A DNA stretch of 64,000 nt from Maioricimonas rarisocia (GTDB lineage: Bacteria; Planctomycetota; Planctomycetia; Planctomycetales; Planctomycetaceae): the NCBI RefSeq assembly GCF_007747795.1, contig NZ_CP036275.1, forward strand, positions 7,370,001 to 7,434,000. The letters run 5' to 3'. This document shows positions 25,295-33,100 of the stretch, piece after piece. The first letter of the stretch is position 1; every line of letters starts with the position of its first letter. The notes below the pieces were generated by a model, which was not told where the DNA came from, ran no database searches, and was given only the letters and a program-made list of their open reading frames with translations. The position numbers and the translations under genes were made by a program.

Positions 25295-28200
25295 CTATTT
25301 CTTCGAGCGGCCGCGGCCGGTCTTCTTCGGCGGTTGCCACGCGCGGAGGTCGTCTTTGGTGCGGCCGAGGGTGCGGGCTTCTTCCGTCACGAAGCCATCG
25401 AAGTAATCGGCCAGCGACATGCCGAACTCCGGGTCCGTCTCGTCGTGCCACTGCTTCAGCCACGGCAGCAGTTCGACAATGCCGGCCAGCAGCGGCTCCA
25501 GCCGGGGATCGTCCCGGCCGCCGGTCTGCTCCTGAATCTCGACGAAGTACCCGCTGATGGCCCGGGCCTGCTGCAGATGATCGTAACCGGCCCAGCAGAC
25601 GACCAGCGAGCCATCCTCACCCTCGCAGTGGGGAAAGCTGATCCAGCGTTCCTTCGGCACGTCCAGCTTGCCGCGCAGCGACCAGTACCGCGCCCCGCCG
25701 GTGCTGATGAAGTCACTGCTCTTGTACTTCGGCGGCACCGGGATGTCGCCCACTTCCTCGCCGGCATCCTCGCGGCGCTGCAGCTCCCAGGTCTCTTCCC
25801 ACTGCTTCCGCTTGCGCAGTCCGGACGGCTTGTACCGCAGGACGGGGAGCAACGGAACCGACTCGGCAGCGACCAGTTCGGCGACGAGCTTCTGTACGTC
25901 GAAGGCGATGTCGTCGCGGTACAGCGCACCGACTTCGAGGAACTGTTCGTCCCGGGCCGCTTCGTCGGCGATGCGGGCGACAGAGACCAGCTGGTCTCCG
26001 AACTTCGCAGTCGGCGTCCCTTCGTCGTTCATCCGGCCGTCGAAGTCGAAGTACGATTCGAGACGATCGGTGAGCCACAGGCGCAGCGCATCCTGCAGCT
26101 GGCGGTCCCAGGCGGGCATGTTCCAGCGGCGTTTGTACTCCGGCTGTTCGATGAGGCCGATCTCGGGGTTCCTTTCGATCACCTCGATGCGGCGCTGGAC
26201 GAGCTGACGGTACTCTTCGGGCCAGTCGTCGGGAATCTCGGTCATCGGCGTCGAGCCGTGACGCTCGAACCAGGTGGTCTGGAGCGTGCCGGCGGCCATC
26301 TTGCGGGCCATGACGATCTCGAAGGCCCGCTGTCCAAGTTCGATCGGGACGACCTCGCCGTCCCATGTGAGGTCGTCGTCGATCAGTCCATAGAGGCGGT
26401 AGCCGTCCCAGTCGAGGTCTTCCTGGAGGGCGATCAATTCGCGGCGGGTGGTGAGCCCGACCATGCGTGCAGCTTCGAGAGCGTCACGGTCGATCCGTTC
26501 GAGACGCTCCAGCAGTGCCGTGCCGGCGTGTGCGGCGAGGTGTTGCGCACGCGTGTCGAGTTGTTGCGGGAGTGAGTGAGGTGAGTTCGACGTGAGTGGG
26601 AACGATTGCAGCTTCGTGCCGTTGTACTGATAGAAGTCTTCGAATGCGTCGGTACGCTGGCGAGCGCCTCGCTGATCGACAGTGCTTCCTTTATTATGAC
26701 ACACCTGCTTCATCCAGAAGCAAGCGGTGGAGGAGTTGAGGAGTCCGAGGAGCGCGAGGTGGTCGTCTTCGGTGGCGTCTTCGGGGAGCTTGATGACCGG
26801 CGCGGTCTGCTTGAAGACCTTCCCGCCGCGGTCGAGGACGAAGTGGTTGTGCGTCGCGACCTCGGCGAAGACGATCGACAGGGGCGTGCGGTATTTCTCG
26901 GGAACCCATCGGTACCAGGTCCACCACTTGTCGCCGCATTCCAGTCGGGTCTTGCCTCCGAATGATTTGACTGAACCAATTGCGGTACGCATGAGCCACA
27001 TGTGTTTTGCCCATGCCGCTTCAGTGTCGAGCGCAATGGGGGTGAAGCCCTCGTCATACGGGGCGAAGGCGCACTCATCCTGGATCACGGCCCAGTCGCG
27101 AACGGTGTCACCAACCACGAACTGCTTGATGTAAGTCCGTGGGATGTGCACGCGACGGAGTGACATGGCGTCGGCGACGAACGCTTCATCCTGACCGGTG
27201 AAACTCGCAAAGCCGATCGACTCACTCCGGGCACTCAGTGTCTCCGTGGTTGTCTTCTCGAGTTTCTCTTTGAGCTCGGCCGCTCCCCCGCCGCCGATCG
27301 ACCAGGGATGCCTGCCGAACCGCTCGCGGGGGACGTCGGCCACGCTGATGAACTCGTGGTCGCCCGGCTGCGGCGCGGGCGTAGCGAGCGGCGCCGATGT
27401 GGGATCAACGAGCCGCGCTGCTTTGGGATCAACGAGCCGCGCTGCTTTGGGATCAACGAGCCGCGCTGCTGTGGGATCAACGAGCCGCGCCCGTAAGGAA
27501 GCGGTCGACTCGTCGCTGGGGGCTGGTCCCGCTCCCTCGGGGGCCGGGTGGTCCGCTCCCTCACGGTCGCGGCTCGTTAGCTGGTCGGCGCTCGTCGTCT
27601 GGTCCGCTCCCTTACGGTCGCGGCTCGTCAATTGGTCGCGGCTCGTTCTCACGTCGAGGCTCGACTGGTCGTGGGGGCCGCTCAGCTCTCCCGAGGCAGT
27701 CCCTCCCTGTTCGTGCAGCGTGTATTGCACTGCGCGGGCGAGCGAGTCTTCACTGTTGAGGTACCGCGTGCTGCCGTGACGCGTCCACACGCGCTGCCCG
27801 GCGGGAAACAATTCCCGTTCGACCAGTCGACGGGTGGCGTAGCTCTTGAAGTCGTTCATGACCCGTTCGGGGGGGCGGTCCGCGTGGAGCACGACGTGCA
27901 CGTGATTGGTACGAACGTTGATCGCGTGCAGCCTCCAGCCGCGATGGGCGCAGACTTCCTCGATGGCCTGGTGGACCACCTGCCGCTGTGCGTTGTCGAG
28001 CTGAACCGGATCGTGCTTGAGGTCTGCGAATTCGCGCTGTTCGCGTTGGGGGTCGGCGCCGAGATACTGCTCTTCGGGCAGGTTGTGAGCGCGGTCGACC
28101 GAGCCGCGGTGGTCGCCGTGCAGCCACGTGCCGTACGTGGTGAAGGTGATGAAGTAGCCGGTCAGGTCGTGGTCGGGTGTGGGGGACGCCGGTTGCTGGC

Positions 28201-30061
28201 TCGATTGCGGCGCGGGCGTAACGAGCGGCGCCGATGCGGGATCAACGAGCCGCGCCGATATGGGATCAACGAGCCGCGCCCGTAAGGAAGCGGTCGAACG
28301 TTCGCTGGGGGCTGGTTCGTGTTCCGCTCCCTCGGGGGCCGTCTGGTCCGCTCCCTCACGGTCGCGGCTCGTTAGCTGGTCGGCGCTCGTCGTCTGGTCC
28401 GCTCCCTTACGGTCGCGGCTCGTCAATTGGTCGCGGCTCGTCAATTGGTCGCGGCTCGTAAGAACGGCGCGGGTCGTAAGATCGTCGTGGCTCGTTGAGG
28501 CGTCGCTTGGAGGGTTGTCGATCATCCGCACGATTGCCGACCAGACCAGCCCCCGGGCCGGGTCGTCCGGCGTCGATGGCTCCCCCCGGATCCCCATCAC
28601 CGTTCGGATCGTCTCCGTCTGCGGTTTGCGGTGCCGGCCGAACAGGATCACCGTCGGCGTCCCGTGCCCCGGGATGTACGCGCCACTCGTGTCGACAACG
28701 TGCGTCAGGTCGACCTTCGGGAGGAACTGTTCGATCAGCTTCTTGCCGAACTCCCGCTTCATGTAGCTGTTCGCCGTGATCTGCCCCGTGTAGCCGGCCG
28801 GGTTGCCGTTCCCCGCGACCGCCAGGCGGAAGATCCGCTCCATGAACGGGACCGCCAGCGAGTATTTCATGTGGCAGGTCGTGTACAGATCGCGGTAGGT
28901 CTTGTTGGCCGCCTTGTCTTTGGGCGTGATGTAGGGAGGGTTCGCGACCACACAATGGTACGTCCCTTCGCGCAGGATCCGCCGCAGCGCCGCGGCGTCT
29001 TCGGTTTTGAACGTGTGCGTCTCGTCGATCCAGTCCCCCAGGTGCTGCTGCCGCTGCCGGCCGTGATACAACGAGTCACCACACGCCACGTTGATCGTGA
29101 AGCCGCCTGCGCCGCTCACTTTCGTTTCGCCGGATGCCTTGAGCGCCGCCAGCAGCAGCCGGAACCGCGTGACCGCCACCGCATACGGGTTGAGATCGAC
29201 GCCGTGAATCGAGTCGAGCGCCTTCTGCACCAAATCGGCAACCGGGGTGCCGGGGCTGGCCTGCTGCCAGCGATCCAGCAACCGCGGAAACGCACCCAGC
29301 AGAAAGTGTCCGCTGCCGCAGGCCGGGTCGATCATGCGAAACAGGCCGGCCGCCTCGTCGGGGACGGTTGGCTTGAGACCGAACTCATCGAGGGCCGGTT
29401 CGAGGGTGCGGTCGAGGATGAACTCCTCCACGAACTCGGGCGTCTGCAGCAGAGCGAAGTTCTTGCGGGCCGCTTCCGACAGGTCCTGATACAGGTCACC
29501 CAGGAACCGCGTGTCCCATTCGGGATCGGTGAAGTCGTGGATCAGCAGGCCGGTGTCCGCATCGAACTTCAGGAAAAACTGCACCAGTTCGCCCGCCACG
29601 TCCGGTCCGAGCCACTGGGGCAGGTCGCGCAGCGGGTTGTGCGGTCCGAACACATCACGCGTCGCCGGAAGTTCGGCCAGCTCGTCGAAGAGGTGCAGCA
29701 GGTAGTCCCGGTCGGAGTGTGTTGGATGCTTGCGGAAGTACAGTTCGTGCTCGTCGCGGGCCCAGTCGCGGCGGTCGCCGGGACCGGACAGCTTCGGTGC
29801 GGCGACGAGTTGGTTGTCTTCGAGAAAGCGGACGAACACGCAGGAGAGAACCCAGGCGGCGGCGTGCTGGGTGGCGGTCTCTTCGATCCACTGCTTGAGG
29901 GTGCGTGCCGTCCGGTCGGACTTGCGGGCGCGGTCGTACTCCTCGTGAAGGAACCGTCCGACTTCGGGAACGTCGGACGAATCACTGCGGGCGATGAGGT
30001 CCGCTTCGATCCGGCGGACCAGCGTCTGCAGATCCGAAAGCAACTCCTGGCGGTTAATCAT
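25295..30061 (-). CDS. pglX: BREX type 2 adenine-specific DNA methyltransferase PglX, with in-frame RAYT insertion
   Basis: 1588 aa. The gamma-type N6-adenine methyltransferase core has motif I DPACGSGHF at 245-253 and catalytic NPPY at 374-377. BREX relies on PglX to mark host DNA. Residues about 523-898 are foreign to the family. They consist of a REP-like peptide array (TSRDQL, TSRDRKGAD and RARLVDP units), a whole HUH/Y1 tyrosine transposase domain and a second array. Host-like sequence ends at DNPPSDAS and resumes at GDHEFISVADVPRERFG, then GRHPWSIGGGGA. Without the insert the protein would be about 1212 aa, normal for PglX. No stop codon or frameshift is present anywhere, so the gene appears to express one very large fusion. 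Whether it is active, processed or toxic cannot be told from sequence. Confidence 0.92.
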   Translation of the reverse strand: MINRQELLSDLQTLVRRIEADLIARSDSSDVPEVGRFLHEEYDRARKSDRTARTLKQWIEETATQHAAAWVLSCVFVRFLEDNQLVAAPKLSGPGDRRDWARDEHELYFRKHPTHSDRDYLLHLFDELAELPATRDVFGPHNPLRDLPQWLGPDVAGELVQFFLKFDADTGLLIHDFTDPEWDTRFLGDLYQDLSEAARKNFALLQTPEFVEEFILDRTLEPALDEFGLKPTVPDEAAGLFRMIDPACGSGHFLLGAFPRLLDRWQQASPGTPVADLVQKALDSIHGVDLNPYAVAVTRFRLLLAALKASGETKVSGAGGFTINVACGDSLYHGRQRQQHLGDWIDETHTFKTEDAAALRRILREGTYHCVVANPPYITPKDKAANKTYRDLYTTCHMKYSLAVPFMERIFRLAVAGNGNPAGYTGQITANSYMKREFGKKLIEQFLPKVDLTHVVDTSGAYIPGHGTPTVILFGRHRKPQTETIRTVMGIRGEPSTPDDPARGLVWSAIVRMIDNPPSDASTSHDDLTTRAVLTSRDQLTSRDQLTSRDRKGADQTTSADQLTSRDREGADQTAPEGAEHEPAPSERSTASLRARLVDPISARLVDPASAPLVTPAPQSSQQPASPTPDHDLTGYFITFTTYGTWLHGDHRGSVDRAHNLPEEQYLGADPQREQREFADLKHDPVQLDNAQRQVVHQAIEEVCAHRGWRLHAINVRTNHVHVVLHADRPPERVMNDFKSYATRRLVERELFPAGQRVWTRHGSTRYLNSEDSLARAVQYTLHEQGGTASGELSGPHDQSSLDVRTSRDQLTSRDRKGADQTTSADQLTSRDREGADHPAPEGAGPAPSDESTASLRARLVDPTAARLVDPKAARLVDPKAARLVDPTSAPLATPAPQPGDHEFISVADVPRERFGRHPWSIGGGGAAELKEKLEKTTTETLSARSESIGFASFTGQDEAFVADAMSLRRVHIPRTYIKQFVVGDTVRDWAVIQDECAFAPYDEGFTPIALDTEAAWAKHMWLMRTAIGSVKSFGGKTRLECGDKWWTWYRWVPEKYRTPLSIVFAEVATHNHFVLDRGGKVFKQTAPVIKLPEDATEDDHLALLGLLNSSTACFWMKQVCHNKGSTVDQRGARQRTDAFEDFYQYNGTKLQSFPLTSNSPHSLPQQLDTRAQHLAAHAGTALLERLERIDRDALEAARMVGLTTRRELIALQEDLDWDGYRLYGLIDDDLTWDGEVVPIELGQRAFEIVMARKMAAGTLQTTWFERHGSTPMTEIPDDWPEEYRQLVQRRIEVIERNPEIGLIEQPEYKRRWNMPAWDRQLQDALRLWLTDRLESYFDFDGRMNDEGTPTAKFGDQLVSVARIADEAARDEQFLEVGALYRDDIAFDVQKLVAELVAAESVPLLPVLRYKPSGLRKRKQWEETWELQRREDAGEEVGDIPVPPKYKSSDFISTGGARYWSLRGKLDVPKERWISFPHCEGEDGSLVVCWAGYDHLQQARAISGYFVEIQEQTGGRDDPRLEPLLAGIVELLPWLKQWHDETDPEFGMSLADYFDGFVTEEARTLGRTKDDLRAWQPPKKTGRGRSKK
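27368..27650. repeat. REP-like array A (downstream of RAYT in transcription)
   Basis: Contains four tandem 24-bp units with core GGGATCAACGAGCCGCGC (read on the plus strand), then CCGTAAGGAAGCGG. These are followed by the inverted counterpart CCGCTCCCTTACGGTCGCGG (about 27604-27623) and shorter GGTCGCGGCTCGT units. The two halves are near reverse complements and could fold into a long hairpin. Every unit length (24, 18) is divisible by three. The first four units are read as ARLVDP(K/T)A in PglX. Confidence 0.9.
27691..28174 (-). other. REP-associated tyrosine transposase (RAYT) domain, residues about 630-790 of PglX
   Basis: A Y1/IS200-like transposase core fused in frame. It begins DHDLTGYFITFTTYGTWLHG, a signature of RAYT proteins. 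The HUH metal motif NHVHVVLH is at residues 719-726, and the catalytic Tyr is in DFKSYATRRL (Tyr 741). All expected catalytic residues are present, so it is not an obvious fossil. Between the array and the domain I find no in-frame ATG, GTG or TTG, so it seems to have no start of its own and would be made only as part of PglX. RAYTs normally act on flanking REP sequences, which are present on both sides. Confidence 0.88.
28206..28495. repeat. REP-like array B (upstream of RAYT in transcription)
   Basis: Same organisation as array A but with two instead of four 24-bp units, 6 bp more in the spacer, and more 18-bp GGTCGCGGCTCGTCAATT units at the right end. The outermost units are degenerate, as expected for older copies. 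In PglX it is read as TSHDDL, TTRAVL, TSRDQL, TSRDQL, TSRDRKGAD and onward. Confidence 0.9.
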
Positions 30062-30150
30062 GGTGAGTGAAGTGGTCTCGAGTGTGCCGCCAAGGTGGCG
30101 GAATGGAGGCAGTGTCGGGTTCGCTGACAGGACCTGGAGTCACGTGGCGA

Positions 30151-33100
30151 TCAGCCGGTCGAATCGGAGGTGCGGGAGCGGTCCGGCTGCGAACGATGGC
30201 GGTTTTCGATCCAGTATCGGGTGAGCCGCGTTCGCTGCCCCGGTCCGATGAGCGGGATCGCCTTGTTGTCCATGATGGCCTGCTGGCTGCCGGGAACAAG
30301 CAACCAGAGTCCGGGGATGCCGTCCTTCCTGCCGATCTTTTCACGGAGTTCGTCGAGGAGGCTCATCTGGTCGTAGCGGGCGAGCAGTCCGGGCCAGGTA
30401 AGCAGGATCGTCCTGTCGGCCCGGACGAGCCGCTTGCGGACTTCGGGCATGACTCTCGCGATGAGGATCATGAGGTTGGTCCAGTCTGGCGAGCCGGGAT
30501 TGGCATCTGCCTTGAGGACGACGTCCCAGCGGGCCCCCGCCTCAGTCGCGGCGTCGCGGAGGCATTCGAGAAACAGGGCTTCGAAGTTGACCAGCTGGAG
30601 CGGGAAACGGTGACAGAGTTCGGCCGCGGCCTGTTCGTACAGCCCCGGGCGAACGAGCAGCGCCAGATACGCCCCGTCGCGAATCGCCCGATCAAGCCGT
30701 TCGTCGAGCTGACGGGACTCGGCATCTTCGGGGGTGAGCTCGATCGGCTCCGGCGGCGTGGACGCGGTCTTCTGTCGCGAGAGGAGGTCGCTCTGACTGC
30801 CGCTCGAAATCGACAGCGAGTGGGGCGAACGGATGACGTAGCAGCCCCCCTTGTGGGTGTTCTCGTCCCAGCGACAGTCGAAGCCGGCCACCTGCAGAAG
30901 CTGATCGAGTTCGGGACGACCGGGGAGCGGCTCTGCCAGGGGATACCGACCGGCGACACGTTTGCGAATCTGGTCGATGGTGAGCGTGCGCACGCCGTAG
31001 AGGGCTCCCTGCGAGAGCTTCAGCGCGCGGGCGGCTTCCATTCTGCGAGGATACAGTTCCTGGCGGCTGGAGAGTGCGGCGTGTCTCGAGGCGGCGGCGG
31101 CCAGCCGGACCAGGCGTCCATCGGGAATCGCAGCCGCCTCGGGCGGGGCGTCAACCTGCCGGAGGTGCTGCAGGGCCCGGGTCGGAGGAACGAGTGGATC
31201 CTCATCGGCGAGTTGGTCCGCTTCGTCGCCGAGTCTGCGGGCCCAGGCAGCCAGTTCGCTGCTGGTGGCCACGAGAATGCGGGCATCGTCCCGGCGTACC
31301 TGAAACCGCGGCTCAGCCATGGTCCGCTCGACTTCGACAGCGGCGCGGGCGACGGCGATCGCCAGCCGGGAGCGCTGTGGTTCGTCGACGGCGGCCCCGC
31401 GGGCAGCCAGCAGAGCCTCGATCAGTTCGTCCAGGGCCATGACGCCGCCGGCGGTCGCGAGGATCTCGGCAATGTCACTGCGAAGGCGGGTGAGCCCGGC
31501 CTGTTTGGCCCACCGTTTCTGGAACTTGCCGACCAGTTGGCTGACGCGGCCGCGGGTCACCTCGACGAGCGTGGCAATGTCTGTCTGACTGGGCCAGAGG
31601 ATGGTGAGGCGCTCGTCGAGCCCCAGCAGCGCGTCGAGCGTCTGCTGCGCGGACTGTCCGTCCCGGCTGCCGGCGCGAGTGATCTGCGCTGCCAGGGCGT
31701 CGATCCCCAGACTCGCAACGTCGGCGGACTGGTCGGTCTCCGGTTCGTGTGTGGTGAGCTCGTCCGTCGGCGGCTTGCCAAGACGGTTACGCAGCTCCAG
31801 CGTGACCTTGCGAATCTGCTCGCGGGTCTGCTTTCCGACGCCGCGGAGGCGGTTGAGCCGCCAGGTGGAGTAATTGAGCAGATCGGCGACGGTGAGGATG
31901 TTGACCCGATCGAGAGCGTTCGCGGCACGAGGGCCGAGCCCGAGATCACCGACCGGCGTTTCGAAGGTGGCTGCTTCGAGCCGCAGCTGAAGTTCCTCTT
32001 CGTCCACATGGTCCGAGAGGGGTCTCTCGTCGTCGATGTGGGCGAAGCAGTCCCGCCAGGCGGCGAGCATCTGGTCGGCATTGTCGAACCGCTGGGACGG
32101 GTCGCGGCGAAAGGCCCGCTCGAAGAACCGAACCAGCGGGTCACGGACGGAGGTGTCGAACAGATCTCCGTCGATCGTCGCTTCGCAGGAGAGATGGGAC
32201 GGATCGCTTGCGCCGTCCCCCCAGACCGGTAGGTTGCCGGGGCCGGCGGCCAGTTCATAAAGAGTTGCAGCGGCGGCATAACGTTCTGCGTGTAGATCCC
32301 AGCGCTGGTTCTTGCGGAGCGGCAGCATCGGATCGAGGTATCCGGCCGTTCCGGCCCGAATGTTGTCGGGCGAGGTGCGGGACAGCGAGAAGTCGAACAG
32401 CACCAGGTGCAGTTTGTCTCCCCGCCGGATCTGTCCGATGGCGATGTTGTCCGGTTTGAGATCGCGGTGAGGGATCCCGGCTTCTTCTTCGAGGTAGCGG
32501 ACGACGTCGAGCAGGTCTTCTCCGAATCGTTGCAGCAGGTCGACGTGAAGGCGTCCTTCCTGCTGGAGGCGATCACGGAGGGTTTCGATGCGTCGGTCTT
32601 CCTTGCTGGCAAAGACCGGACGCATGAGGAAGCCGAACCAGTCCCCCAGTTCCACCGTGCCGCATTGTTCGACAATATGGTTGTGACGGAGTTTGGTAAG
32701 GACGTCGGCTTCGTCCTGCAGGCGAACGTTCTGGTCGGGGCTGTTGGCAGCTTTGAGGATGAATTCCTGCCCCTCCTTCTCGACGAGAAAGGCAATCGAA
32801 CAGGCCCCCGTGCCGAGACGGCGGATGACCCGCAGATTGCCCGGCAGCAAATCGTCCTTCTTCGCCTGCGTAGGATCGGTGACAAGATGCTCGAGGTCGG
32901 GGGTGGTCGCTTCCTCTTCGACCAGTTCGAGCAGCGTCAGGAACTCGCGGGCGCTCTCGAGCCGCTGACCGACATCGGGATGCGTACTCCAGCGGATGAG
33001 TTCTTCGAGGTTTTCTCCGGCTCCGTTGAGGACGGAACTGATCCGCAGACCTTCGGAGTTACGAAGCCGCTCGCTCAGTTGCAGGCCGTCCGCGGCGGGA

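Larger units (their letters stand above)
27368..28495 (-). mobile_element. RAYT-REP element inserted in frame inside pglX
   Basis: The element has array A (27368-27650), a transposase-coding segment (27691-28174) and array B (28206-28495). The arrays are direct copies of one another. The same landmark is 837 bp apart at one end of the arrays and 795 bp at the other, both multiples of three. Recombination between them would remove the transposase and keep the pglX frame. The edges are placed where PglX-like sequence stops and repeat units begin, accurate to perhaps 10 bp. Confidence 0.85.

Noticed and set aside
23349-25406. 685-codon plus-strand frame antisense to pglY
   Set aside because: No motif, wrong composition and complete overlap with PglY, which has Walker A and B. 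Similar long antisense frames over pglX and pglW were rejected for the same reason.
27100-28500. Possible CRISPR array because of regular short repeats in pglX
   Set aside because: Units are 18-24 bp, contiguous without unique spacers, partly inverted, and flank a transposase domain. No cas genes are nearby. They are REP-like.
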